From Methyloglobulus sp. (lineage in GTDB: Bacteria > Pseudomonadota > Gammaproteobacteria > Methylococcales > Methylomonadaceae), in NCBI GenBank assembly GCA_009695535.1, contig SHZQ01000003.1, forward strand, positions 1 to 41,179: a stretch of DNA of 41,179 nucleotides, given 5' to 3'. Positions 17,521 to 26,045 of the stretch are shown in pieces. A model generated the notes under the pieces. The model was not told where the DNA came from. It did not search any database and saw only the letters and a list, made by a program, of their open reading frames with translations. The position numbers were made by a program, and so were the translations under genes. Numbering within the stretch: the stretch's first letter is position 1; each line of letters opens with the position of its first letter.

Positions 17521-18057
17521 TTAAATGATGTATTTAGCTGCACCATAAAGATTTTCAAAGACAGGAATGTTGAGGTTAGGATTTTGAGCCAGTGTTTTTT
17601 GACCTTTACCGGTTTTGACCAAGATCGGGTTTGCGCCAACGGCTAGTGCCGCTTGTATGTCACGCAGGGAATCTCCAATCAAAAACACTGACTTTAAATT
17701 AACATTTTTTTCTAAGGCAAATTGTTCCAATAAGCCAGTTTTTGGTTTACGGCAGTTGCATAAGCTGTCAGGACCGTGCGGACAATGGTAAATCGCGGCA
17801 ATTTCGCCGCCCTGCTCGGCAAGCAGGCTATACATTTTTTGATGGATTGTTGCCAGCATGGCTTCATCAAACAAACCTCGTGCAATGCCGGATTGGTTAG
17901 AAATCACCACCACATCGTAACCCTGCTGGTTTAGCAGGGCAATCGCTTCAAGGCTACCTTCAATAGGAATCCATTCATCGGGCGATTTTATGAAGTCGTC
18001 GGAATCGAGGTTGATAACCCCATCCCGATCTAATAGCACATAACGGCGTTGCTCCAT
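17521..18057 (-). CDS. gmhB: D-glycero-beta-D-manno-heptose 1,7-bisphosphate 7-phosphatase
   Basis: GmhB removes the 7-phosphate in the ADP-heptose pathway for lipopolysaccharide inner core. HAD motifs are intact: nucleophile motif LLDRDGVIN, SNQSG, and GDSLRD. The zinc loop characteristic of GmhB is present as CPHGPDSLCNCRKPK. Length is 178 aa, normal for the family. It starts with MEQRRYVLLDRDG a few nt downstream of glyS and runs into plsC, so the four minus-strand genes are probably co-transcribed. Confidence 0.93.
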   Translation of the reverse strand: MEQRRYVLLDRDGVINLDSDDFIKSPDEWIPIEGSLEAIALLNQQGYDVVVISNQSGIARGLFDEAMLATIHQKMYSLLAEQGGEIAAIYHCPHGPDSLCNCRKPKTGLLEQFALEKNVNLKSVFLIGDSLRDIQAALAVGANPILVKTGKGQKTLAQNPNLNIPVFENLYGAAKYII

Positions 18058-18066
18058 GCCTATCTT

Positions 18067-20133
18067 TTAAGATTGCAGCTTGGAGATGTCGGCAATTTCC
18101 AAAAATTGATTAGACAACATAGTTAGCAAAGCCAAGCGTCTGGCACGTAAATCAAGGTCATCAGACATGACCATAACCTTATCGAAGAAAGCATTGACGG
18201 CAGGTTCGGTTTTAGCAAGACGGGAAAGTGCTGATTGGTAATCCTTATTTTCCAGGAACGGCTGGATGTCAGTCGCTGATTGTTTGGCGGTATCAAACAA
18301 ATCGCGTTCTTCGGCTTCTACCAGCTCACCTACTTGCGCGGCAGCTGCGGTATCGGATTTTTTCAGGATATTGCGTATGCGCTTATTGGCGGCAGCTAAA
18401 CTTTCAGCTTCCGGCAGTTGGCGGAAAGCCTTGACCGCTTGCAATCTTTTCATGAAATCCAAGGGTTGTACGGGATTAGCAGAAATAACTGCATCAAACT
18501 CATCAGGTGCGAAACCGCGATCCAGGCAATAGCCTTTCAACCGGTCAAAAATAAAATCAATGACTAGTTTGCGGGTTTTCTCACGGTCAAACGCATGGCT
18601 GTACTGTGCCAGCGAAGCATCGACTAAGGCAACTATATCAAGGCCCAACTCATTTTCAATGATGATTCTCAACGAACCTAACGCCGCTCGTCGCAACGCA
18701 TAAGGGTCTTTATCGCCTGTGGGAATCAATCCGGCACTGAAAATTCCGGTTAAGGTATCAAGCTTATCTGTCAGCGCGACAATCTGCCCAGTTTGGCTGG
18801 AGGGTGTCTGGCTACCTGATTGTTTGGGAAAATAATGCTGTTCGATGGCAACGGCAACTTCTGCTGACTCATTGTCAGCCAGGGCATAATAACACCCCAT
18901 AATGCCCTGTAGATTGCCAAATTCACCAACCATATCGGTCATCAAGTCTGCTTTAGCCAAGTGCGCCGCACGTTTTGCCCAAGCCACATTCGCGCCGAGT
19001 TGGGTCGCTATCAATTCTGACAGGGTTATCACCCGCTGGGTCTTGTCTGCAAGCGTACCTAACTTTTCCTGAAATACGATATTGGCTAGGCTTGCAACGC
19101 GATCTGCCAAGGATTTTTTCCGGTCTTGTTTCCAGAAGAATTCAGCATCAGTCAGGCGCGGCGTAATAACGCGCTCATTGCCTTGCTTAATGGATTCAGG
19201 ACGGCTACTTTCGATATTGCTGAACGTAATAAAATAAGGCAATAACGCACCGCTGGCATTTTTAACCGGAAAATACTTCTGGTTGGTTTGCATGGTAGTA
19301 ATCAGCACTTCCGCTGGTAATTCCAGAAAGCGTGGATCAAATGTTCCGGTAACAGGCACCGGCCATTCATTCAGCGCGGCAATTTCTTCCAGCAAATCGT
19401 CTTCAATATACGCTATGCCATTGACTGCTGATGCCGCTTGGTTAGCCTTGCCCCGTATGATGGCTTTTCTCTGTTCAATATCAACAATCACCTTACCCTG
19501 CTGATATAAGACATCGGCATAACTTTCTGGGCTATTGATTGTAATGGTTTGAGGGGCATGAAAACGATGTCCTAATGTCGCCATTCCCGTTGTTAAGCCC
19601 AGGATTTCACATTCAATGATTGAATTTCCATACAGCAAAACCGCCCAATGCACAGGGCGAACGAATTCGGTGGCAAAACTGCCCCAGCGCATTCGCTTTG
19701 CTATAGGCAAAGCTGAAATACTTTGGCGAACAATGTCAGGAATTAATTGCTCGGTAGCTTGACCTTTGACCGCTTGCTTATAAATCAGCCATTCGCCTTT
19801 GTCAGTTTTAAGTCGTTCCAATTGGTCGAAAGTCGTCCCGCAACTGGCGGCAAAACCTTCTGCGGCTTTGCTGGGTTTACCATCCGGCGCAAAAGCCGCC
19901 TGAATCGCTGGGCCTCGTTTTTCTACGATTTTGTCGGGTTGTTGGGTAGATAGGTTTTCTACGAATACCGCCAACCTTCTTGGCGTGGCGTACGCCTTAC
20001 TGCCAGAATAGGTAAGTTCTGCGTCATTAAGCCCTTGTAACACGCCATCTAACAATGCTTGACTCAATTTCACCAAGGTTTTGGGCGGTAATTCTTCTGC
20101 GCCTAACTCGAACAACAAATGTTTTGCAGCCAT
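18067..20133 (-). CDS. glyS: Glycine-tRNA ligase beta subunit
   Basis: This is the large subunit of the bacterial alpha2beta2 glycyl-tRNA synthetase; it binds tRNA and is needed for activity. The N-terminus, MAAKHLLFELGAEELPPKTL, is the family signature, and the length of 688 aa equals E. coli GlyS (689). RMRWGSFATEFVRPVHWAVL, TMQTNQKYFPV and FITFSNIES are also recognisable, and an anticodon-binding-like helical C-terminus follows. The ATG at 20133 lies just downstream of the glyQ stop (20135-20137); the ORF track start at 20154 is a GTG inside glyQ. Spacing implies translational coupling with glyQ. Confidence 0.96.
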   Translation of the reverse strand: MAAKHLLFELGAEELPPKTLVKLSQALLDGVLQGLNDAELTYSGSKAYATPRRLAVFVENLSTQQPDKIVEKRGPAIQAAFAPDGKPSKAAEGFAASCGTTFDQLERLKTDKGEWLIYKQAVKGQATEQLIPDIVRQSISALPIAKRMRWGSFATEFVRPVHWAVLLYGNSIIECEILGLTTGMATLGHRFHAPQTITINSPESYADVLYQQGKVIVDIEQRKAIIRGKANQAASAVNGIAYIEDDLLEEIAALNEWPVPVTGTFDPRFLELPAEVLITTMQTNQKYFPVKNASGALLPYFITFSNIESSRPESIKQGNERVITPRLTDAEFFWKQDRKKSLADRVASLANIVFQEKLGTLADKTQRVITLSELIATQLGANVAWAKRAAHLAKADLMTDMVGEFGNLQGIMGCYYALADNESAEVAVAIEQHYFPKQSGSQTPSSQTGQIVALTDKLDTLTGIFSAGLIPTGDKDPYALRRAALGSLRIIIENELGLDIVALVDASLAQYSHAFDREKTRKLVIDFIFDRLKGYCLDRGFAPDEFDAVISANPVQPLDFMKRLQAVKAFRQLPEAESLAAANKRIRNILKKSDTAAAAQVGELVEAEERDLFDTAKQSATDIQPFLENKDYQSALSRLAKTEPAVNAFFDKVMVMSDDLDLRARRLALLTMLSNQFLEIADISKLQS

Positions 20134-20134
20134 C

Positions 20135-21070
20135 TTAGGCCCCCTGTCCTGCACACATCGGAAAACCCAGCGATTCCCTACGTTGATAATAGGCTTCTGC
20201 TACCGCCCTTGATAGCGTCCTCACCCTTAAGATATAACGCTGCCTTTCCGTAACTGAAATGGCATGACGGGCATCCAACAAATTAAACGTATGGGAAGCC
20301 TTTAGCACCATTTCGTAGGCTGGCAGGGGAAAATCCAGCGCGATTAATTTTTGGCATTCCTGTTCATACGTATCAAAGCATTGGAACATAAACGGCACAT
20401 TGGCATGATCGAAATTATAAGCCGACATTTCCACTTCATTTTGGTGAAACACATCGCCGTAAGTCACGATTCCGTGCGGGGTCTTTGTCCAGACCAAATC
20501 GTAAACGCTTTTAACGCCCTGCAAATACATGGCAAGGCGCTCCAGACCGTAGGTTATTTCTCCCGTTATCGGTCTACATTCCAGTCCGCCGACTTGCTGA
20601 AAATAGGTAAACTGAGTGACTTCCATGCCATTTAACCAAACTTCCCAGCCCAAGCCCCACGCGCCTAAAGTGGGCGATTCCCAGTTGTCTTCAACAAAGC
20701 GAATATCGTGTTCGAGCAGATCGAAGCCTAACTGACGTAAGGATCCGAGATAAAGTTCTTGGATGTTGTCTGGCGAAGGTTTTAGCGCAACCTGATACTG
20801 GTAATAATGTTGCAGACGGTTAGGGTTTTCGCCAAAACGCCCGTCAGTCGGGCGGCGCGAAGGCTGCACGTAGGCGACATTCCAAGGTTCTGGCCCTATC
20901 GACCGCAAAAAAGTGGCAGGATGGAAAGTGCCAGCACCTACCTCCATATCCAATGGCTGCAACAAGATACAACCTTGGGCAGACCAGTAATCTTGCAAGG
21001 CCAGGATAAGTCCCTGAAAAGTAGATACATCGTAGTTTTGGCTAGACACGTCGTGTTTGTAGATGGGCAA
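20135..21070 (-). CDS. glyQ: Glycine-tRNA ligase alpha subunit
   Basis: GlyQ is the catalytic subunit that activates glycine. The core starts with [20 protein letters not shown] and continues with [40 protein letters not shown] and [20 protein letters not shown], all nearly invariant in the family. Length is 311 aa against 303 in E. coli. The start is uncertain: a TTG at 21070 gives the ORF-track protein, while a GTG at 21049 would give [14 protein letters not shown]; neither has a clear SD. It heads the glyQ-glyS-gmhB-plsC group. Confidence 0.95.
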   Translation of the reverse strand: MPIYKHDVSSQNYDVSTFQGLILALQDYWSAQGCILLQPLDMEVGAGTFHPATFLRSIGPEPWNVAYVQPSRRPTDGRFGENPNRLQHYYQYQVALKPSPDNIQELYLGSLRQLGFDLLEHDIRFVEDNWESPTLGAWGLGWEVWLNGMEVTQFTYFQQVGGLECRPITGEITYGLERLAMYLQGVKSVYDLVWTKTPHGIVTYGDVFHQNEVEMSAYNFDHANVPFMFQCFDTYEQECQKLIALDFPLPAYEMVLKASHTFNLLDARHAISVTERQRYILRVRTLSRAVAEAYYQRRESLGFPMCAGQGA

Positions 21071-21170
21071 TAAAAGGTGGGAAATTATAACGTAAAAACA
21101 CCTTTTTTAGCAGAACCCTTCACGCCCATAAAATAATGCATTAAGGTGATTGATTTTTTATCTGCTGCAT

Positions 21171-21507
21171 TTAGGTATCCGGCTTATCTTCATCCTTAAC
21201 GATAGATTGCAGTGACAGACCCGCTGCCGCGCCGCTTTTTGATGACTCTGCCGATCTGCTACGGTGATGTCGAGCCAAGCCCCTCGCTCGAATTAATCTT
21301 CAACTTGAGATTATTAGGTAAATCAGAGTTTTGCATGGCTTCGTCCAGTGAAATTACGCCTTCTTTATATAACCTGAGTAAGTGGCTGTCGAACGCCTGC
21401 ATACCGATGTTTTCAGATTTTTCCATGGCTTCCTTGATTGCATGTATATCGCCTTTATGGACTAAATCCCTGACTAACTGGGAAGCCAGCAAAATCTCAA
21501 TCGGCAT
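21171..21507 (-). pseudogene. C-terminal remnant of a PilT/PilU twitching ATPase
   Basis: The frame 21507-21259 reads MPIEILLASQLVRDLVHKGD, IHAIKEAMEKSENIGMQAFD and SHLLRLYKEGVISLDEAMQN, which is the conserved C-terminal helical part of PilT/PilU-type retraction ATPases; NNLKLKI follows as in PilU/PilT ends. A shifted frame then continues SRSAESSKSGAAAGLSLQSI and VKDEDKPDT to a TAA at 21171, probably the original tail after a one-base slip at TCACCGTAG. The whole ATPase domain (Walker A, Asp and His boxes) is missing upstream, where the sequence has stops in all relevant frames. Twitching function cannot come from this copy. Confidence 0.7.
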
Positions 21508-21605
21508 AAAGAATTTTACTAATCTACCAACATACCGCGATATTTTTTGTTAACCTCAGCGATTCGCCAGTTGCAGTTATTAATCGGGCGTATTCTGACA
21601 GCTCT

Positions 21606-23516
21606 TTATTTCCCAAAAATCCACAAAACATGCTTAACCATATCCTTAACCGAATTTTCCTTGATTGTCTTGATTAACTCATCGACCTTGAACTCATGAT
21701 GCTGCTCATAAGCCACGCCATGTTGTGGCGCATCGGCCAAGCCGATTTCCCTGGCGTGCTCGACAAAGCCCTTGTTCTTCCAGAAAAATGCGCCCGGCAT
21801 GGTGGTTGGGATGACCAACACGAAGAATAAGGAACGCCCGAATGCTGCCATGACGAACATGGTTATGACTAATATCAGTCCCAAGATAGTGCTAGTAGCA
21901 CCTGATAAACCTGCCATTGCTAAGGTAACGGCTAATGCCAGATTAAAGCCGAGCAGGCAGTTACGAAGGATGTAGGACTTTCCGTATTCGGTAACTTGAT
22001 AATAGTAGGAGGCTGCGCCCTCGTGTTCCGCACCGTGCATAGCTTTGGCATGGGCGATATGTCCGATTCCTTCGATAGCCAAGCCAACAACCATAACTGC
22101 GGCGAGACTTTGTATCAGAAACTGGACTCCAACCATTTCCAGTGGTAACAGGCATACGCTGACAACCGCAATTATCAATGCACCAAAACTGAGCATCGTG
22201 CCAAAAAAGGCAGTACCTGTTTGCCAGTGATTCCAGAACGGACGGGCAGGGATGCGGTACAGTTTGTACATATAATACAAACCGATTGCTCCGCTCAGCA
22301 CTCCAATGACAGCAAAGCCGTTGGCAATCATGCTTATTACGGGGTTGTCAAATAAGCCAAAAACCGCATAACCCAGCAACCCCGTGTAAAACATGGAAAC
22401 TCCGGCAATCTCACGGCTAACGGGTGATAATCTTAAGTTATTAAAGCCACGATAAAAGCGGTGTGGTTTACCTAAGTGCATATTTAATTTGAACAAACCC
22501 CAGGTGCTTATGGTAACTATGACAAGGATTAGCGGGATAAACGCATTCGTATTTTTGAGCATAACAATGGCGCTTACATTTAGCCAGTTACCCAACATCA
22601 GCATAGCGAATGCCCCAACAGTAGCCTGTGTGCATAAGGTAAAAATAACGTGGGCGCTTTCGTGACTGGTCAGCAGCTTACGAAAATTCCAATGCTGTTT
22701 TTGTCCTTGCTTTTCATCAACAACGGGCTTGAACTTGCCTTCCTCGTCGTTGCGATGATATTTCAGCGGCATATCGTCGGTGCGCGTCATTTCCCGGTGC
22801 GTGGTGCGGGTTTGCTGGAAACGGATGTTGGGATGGGTAATGTCGGTCGTCGGAAATCCTGGGATTTCCGTATTTGCCTGAATGCGGTTCTCAGGGATGT
22901 TTTCGATCACACCGAAATCCAGCGCATTGCCCAAACAAGCGGCAACACAGGCGGGTTTCAGGTTAACCTCCAGGCGGTCTACGCACATATTGCATTTCGA
23001 CACCTCGCCCTTGACGGGATCAAGCTGCGGTGCATTATAAGGGCATACCCAAGTACAATAGCCGCAGCCGAAACAAATGTCAGGGTCTTGCAATACCGCG
23101 CCGTATTCGGCAAATTTCGTGTAGGCGCGGGTGGGGCAGCCCGTTAAGCAAACTGGGTCGTCGCAATGGTTGCATGCCATTGAAATATTGATGCGTTGGT
23201 AATCGGGATACGTACCGCCTTCGACAAAGCCCACGGAACGGAACGCGATATGCGCGGGGACATCGTTCTTTTCGCTACAAGCCGATTCGCAAGCATGGCA
23301 GCCGATACAGTTGTCGGCATTAAAATAGAAACCGTGTTGTTTATAGCGGTCTGGATTTTCACCAATAGCCGCATCACCGTTGATATTCAGGCTTTTACAC
23401 CGCAACTCGCTGCTGGCATCGGTTAATTCGATGTTAAGGTTGTAGCGGTTTTTTTCCTTGCTTTCTGCGTTGTTCAGAAAAGCGTATTTTGGTTCGTCGT
23501 CACGTACTTCAAACAT
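21606..23516 (-). CDS. Fused DmsB/DmsC-type ferredoxin and membrane anchor for nitrate reductase
   Basis: The 636-aa protein joins an electron-transfer subunit and a membrane anchor. The N-terminal third has four [4Fe-4S] cysteine groups like DmsB: CIGCHACESACSEKN, CNHCDDPVCLTGCP, CFGCGYCTWVCPYNA and CNMC with a distal CVAACLGNA. After a linker (about residues 225-285) the C-terminal half has about eight membrane helices of the DmsC/YnfH type, with HLGKPHRFYRGFNNLRLSPV as the family signature. DmsC anchors oxidise menaquinol or ubiquinol. The gene lies about 170 nt downstream of the nitrate reductase gene in the same direction, so it probably feeds quinol electrons to it. No twin-arginine signal is visible, so the ferredoxin domain should be cytoplasmic. 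A role in a separate DMSO-type reductase is less likely because no other catalytic subunit is present. Confidence 0.82.
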   Translation of the reverse strand: MFEVRDDEPKYAFLNNAESKEKNRYNLNIELTDASSELRCKSLNINGDAAIGENPDRYKQHGFYFNADNCIGCHACESACSEKNDVPAHIAFRSVGFVEGGTYPDYQRINISMACNHCDDPVCLTGCPTRAYTKFAEYGAVLQDPDICFGCGYCTWVCPYNAPQLDPVKGEVSKCNMCVDRLEVNLKPACVAACLGNALDFGVIENIPENRIQANTEIPGFPTTDITHPNIRFQQTRTTHREMTRTDDMPLKYHRNDEEGKFKPVVDEKQGQKQHWNFRKLLTSHESAHVIFTLCTQATVGAFAMLMLGNWLNVSAIVMLKNTNAFIPLILVIVTISTWGLFKLNMHLGKPHRFYRGFNNLRLSPVSREIAGVSMFYTGLLGYAVFGLFDNPVISMIANGFAVIGVLSGAIGLYYMYKLYRIPARPFWNHWQTGTAFFGTMLSFGALIIAVVSVCLLPLEMVGVQFLIQSLAAVMVVGLAIEGIGHIAHAKAMHGAEHEGAASYYYQVTEYGKSYILRNCLLGFNLALAVTLAMAGLSGATSTILGLILVITMFVMAAFGRSLFFVLVIPTTMPGAFFWKNKGFVEHAREIGLADAPQHGVAYEQHHEFKVDELIKTIKENSVKDMVKHVLWIFGK

Positions 23517-23548
23517 AATGAATCCAGGGGTTTATGTAATGCTGTTAA

Positions 23549-23640
23549 GTTATGGCTTAACCGTTCGTCCTGAGCTTGTCGAAGGGTGAATGGTTAAGTC
23601 GCCCATGGTTCGACAAGCTCGCCACGAACAGCTTAACCTG
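23549..23640. repeat. Imperfect inverted repeat of dispersed element
   Basis: GTTCGTCCTGAGCTTGTCGA (from 23563) faces TTCGACAAGCTCGCCACGAA (from 23609), extended outward by CTTAACC/GCTTAACC-type arms. The pair can fold into a long stem between the nitrate reductase gene and the fused anchor gene. A half copy lies at 11651-11675 after fadE. Such a stem in the message may protect or separate the two parts of the operon. Confidence 0.65.
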
Positions 23641-23683
23641 ACAGCATCGTGGTCTTGTAAATTTGCCATGAATAGTCCTAATA

Positions 23684-25876
23684 CTAATAAGTCCGCAACT
23701 CCTTGCTCAATTGCGCTGCAAAATCCTGGTCAACGTGCTCAATATTCACCGCCGATTGCTTAAATGCTGGCTGCCTTGAATGAGGATCGAGCAATCCCAA
23801 GGTCAAGCGGTTAACACAATCAAAAAAATGGAAGGGGATAAACACCATGTTTCTCGGTACGCGATGCGTTAGCATCACCATAACGACCGCATCGCCACGG
23901 CGGGAGGTAACGCGCACATAAGACTGATGTTTGATGCCTAAATCTTCTGCCGCATCGGGACTCATTTCCATGAACGGGATAGGGCTGAATTTGTTGTTGT
24001 TGCCAATCTTCCCCGTTTTAGTACGGGTATGCCAATGCTCAACAAGGCGACCGGAGTTCAGCCAAAATGGGAACTGCTCGTCCGGTACTTCGTTATTGTT
24101 GATGAAGGGCAGGGGAATCAATTTTGCCCTGCCATCGGGATAACAATAAGTCGCAGGCTTTGTATATAACCGTTGCGCACCTTTAGCACCCTGTGCAGCT
24201 TGCTCTTCAGTGTAAGGCCATTGGATGCCGCGTTGCTGCTCGATCAAGTCGTGGCTCATGCCACTAATGTCGCATAAGCGGCCTTTGCTTAGCTGTTTCA
24301 TTTCTTCAAAAACGTCTTCCGGTTTTTCCGGAAATTTAATGAGCTTGCCATTATCGAACCGCTTCGCCAGCTCATTAAAAATCTGCATGTCCGATTTGGA
24401 ATCGGCATAAGGCGGCTTGACCTGGCGGGTCAGGTTGACGCGCCGTTCGGTATTGGTGAACACGCCTTCTTTCTCTGCCCAAATCCCGGCGGGTAAAAAG
24501 ATGTGCGCGTATTGGCTGGTTTCGACATCGGTATACGCATCTTGTACGACCAAACATTCCAACTTTTCCAGTGTCTTGCGGATTCGTGGCGTGTTAGCCA
24601 TCGAGGTCATGGGGTTGGTGGCGACCAGCCACAGGCCCTTGATTTCGCCCGTTTCTATCGCAGGGAAAATATCGGTTTCCGTTAGGCCGCGTTTCTTGGG
24701 GAAGAACTCAGGGTCTATGCCCCAAAACTTGGCTATTTCCTCGCGGTCTTCCGGCTTCTCCAAGGCACGATAGCCAGGTAAGCCGGAGCAGGATGACCAC
24801 TCGCGCGTCCCCATCGCATTGCATTGGCCGGTAATCGACAGGCTGGTGCCGCCGGGCTTGCCGATATTGCCCGTCACCAAGTTCAGGTTGTTGATGCCGA
24901 CAACCCCATCGGAACCGTGGGTGCTTTGATTAATGCCCATCGTCCAGATACTCATAGCGCGATTCGCTTTGCCGTACAGCCGTGCAACCGTACGGATGGT
25001 GTCTTCGTCTATGCCGCACAATTTGGCGGCGCTGGTCGGATCGTAGTTTTCAACCTCTTTCGCCAGCTCCTCAAACCCGTTGGTGTTGGCGTTGATATAA
25101 TCGCGGTCTTCCAGCCCTTCTTTGAGGATGACATGGATCAAGGCGTTTTGCAGCACGACATCGGTACCTGGCGTAATCGGCAAATGGATGTCGGCATTTT
25201 GGGCGAAGATGGTGACACGAGGATCAACGACAATTAATGGAAACTTGCGTTTTTCCAAAGCTTCTTTCAACCGCCAATAGATGATCGGATGTTGCTCTGG
25301 CAGATTGGAACCCCAGGCGATCAGGCAATCGGTATGTTCAAAATCTTCATAGCAACCCGGCGGGCCGTCCGATCCGAACGAACGCTTATAGCCCGATACC
25401 GCCGAAGCCATACATAAGGTGGTGTTGCCATCATAGTTATTGGTGCCGATTGCACCCCGTGCGAGTTTGCCCAGGGTATAAAATTCTTCGGTGAGGATTT
25501 GCCCAGTCGAAACAATGGCAAAGGAATCGCGTCCATACTTGGCCTGGATACGCTTGATTTCTGAGGCCATCTTGTCCAGTGCGGTATCCCAATTGGTTGG
25601 GTCGTAAGGCTCATGGATGTAATCCCGTATCATCGGTTTGCTGGCGCGACCCGTGGCCTCAAACACTTCGTACTCAAAAATCCCTTTCAGGCATAACTTG
25701 CCACGGTTGACATCCGCACCGCCCACGCCACGCGAAGCGACAGGCTGTCCTTGGGCATTCGTGCCGATTTCAATAGAGCAGCCAGTAGAGCAATAACCGC
25801 AAGTCGAATACGTCCACTTGACCACGCCCTTATCGGCCATTTTGATGGGGTTTTTTATATTTCTTCCAAATAACAT
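23684..25876 (-). CDS. nasA: Assimilatory nitrate reductase catalytic subunit (NasA/NarB type)
   Basis: This Mo-bis-MGD enzyme reduces nitrate to nitrite in the cytoplasm. The N-terminal [4Fe-4S] ligands are Cys26, Cys29, Cys33 and Cys62 (CGYCSTGC and KLCLKG). The predicted Mo ligand is Cys155 in NTTLCMASAV, as in Nas/Nap enzymes and unlike the Asp of NarG. THGSDGVVGINNLNLVTGNI GKPGG and EWSSCSGLPGYR are typical of the group, and the C-terminal domain has EMSPDAAEDLGI. At 730 aa it is close to cyanobacterial NarB and lacks the extra C-terminal [2Fe-2S] domain of Klebsiella-type NasA, so it needs another electron donor; the fused DmsBC protein next door is the candidate. No Tat signal. The start is MLFGRN at 25876, with MADKG at 25840 as an alternative. 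Confidence 0.9.
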   Translation of the reverse strand: MLFGRNIKNPIKMADKGVVKWTYSTCGYCSTGCSIEIGTNAQGQPVASRGVGGADVNRGKLCLKGIFEYEVFEATGRASKPMIRDYIHEPYDPTNWDTALDKMASEIKRIQAKYGRDSFAIVSTGQILTEEFYTLGKLARGAIGTNNYDGNTTLCMASAVSGYKRSFGSDGPPGCYEDFEHTDCLIAWGSNLPEQHPIIYWRLKEALEKRKFPLIVVDPRVTIFAQNADIHLPITPGTDVVLQNALIHVILKEGLEDRDYINANTNGFEELAKEVENYDPTSAAKLCGIDEDTIRTVARLYGKANRAMSIWTMGINQSTHGSDGVVGINNLNLVTGNIGKPGGTSLSITGQCNAMGTREWSSCSGLPGYRALEKPEDREEIAKFWGIDPEFFPKKRGLTETDIFPAIETGEIKGLWLVATNPMTSMANTPRIRKTLEKLECLVVQDAYTDVETSQYAHIFLPAGIWAEKEGVFTNTERRVNLTRQVKPPYADSKSDMQIFNELAKRFDNGKLIKFPEKPEDVFEEMKQLSKGRLCDISGMSHDLIEQQRGIQWPYTEEQAAQGAKGAQRLYTKPATYCYPDGRAKLIPLPFINNNEVPDEQFPFWLNSGRLVEHWHTRTKTGKIGNNNKFSPIPFMEMSPDAAEDLGIKHQSYVRVTSRRGDAVVMVMLTHRVPRNMVFIPFHFFDCVNRLTLGLLDPHSRQPAFKQSAVNIEHVDQDFAAQLSKELRTY

Positions 25877-25931
25877 ACGTCGATAGCAAATCTAAATTAA
25901 TAGCATTATGAGACATTATGAGAGATGTATA

Positions 25932-26045
25932 GTTCCCACGTTCCTGCGCGGGAACCCATGCAGCAACGCTCTGGCGTTGCATGACGCTGGATTAACATAC
26001 ATCGCTCCCACGCTCCAGCGTGGGAGCGATGTATGTTAATCCAGC
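25932..26045. repeat. Tandem hairpin cluster with 60-bp perfect inverted repeat
   Basis: Three stems follow one another: GTTCCC/GGGAAC (25932-25955), GCAACGC-TCTG-GCGTTGC (25963-25980) and a 60-nt inverted repeat at 25986-26045 with perfect 29-bp arms and a 2-nt loop. The core CTCCCACGCTCCAGCGTGGG is a dispersed-repeat type found in many bacteria. The right arm contains the last codons and stop of the phzF gene, and the left arm is its exact inverted copy. No T-run follows on the minus strand, but the stems separate the nirBD-phzF message from nasA and may stabilise a 3' end. Confidence 0.75.

Noticed and set aside
17514-17639. N-terminal extension of PlsC in the ORF track
   Set aside because: The extension overlaps gmhB in another frame; a normal PlsC start lies 7 nt after the gmhB stop.
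21212-21553. 113-aa plus-strand ORF
   Set aside because: The minus strand encodes a recognisable PilT/PilU C-terminus over the same bases.
22650-23147. 165-aa plus-strand ORF
   Set aside because: It is antisense to the ferredoxin part of the DmsB/DmsC fusion, which has four clear cysteine motifs.
21606-25876. A dimethyl sulphoxide reductase operon
   Set aside because: The anchor is DmsC-like, but the catalytic subunit has the Cys ligand and features of assimilatory nitrate reductases, no Tat signal is visible, and nirBD and narK are adjacent.
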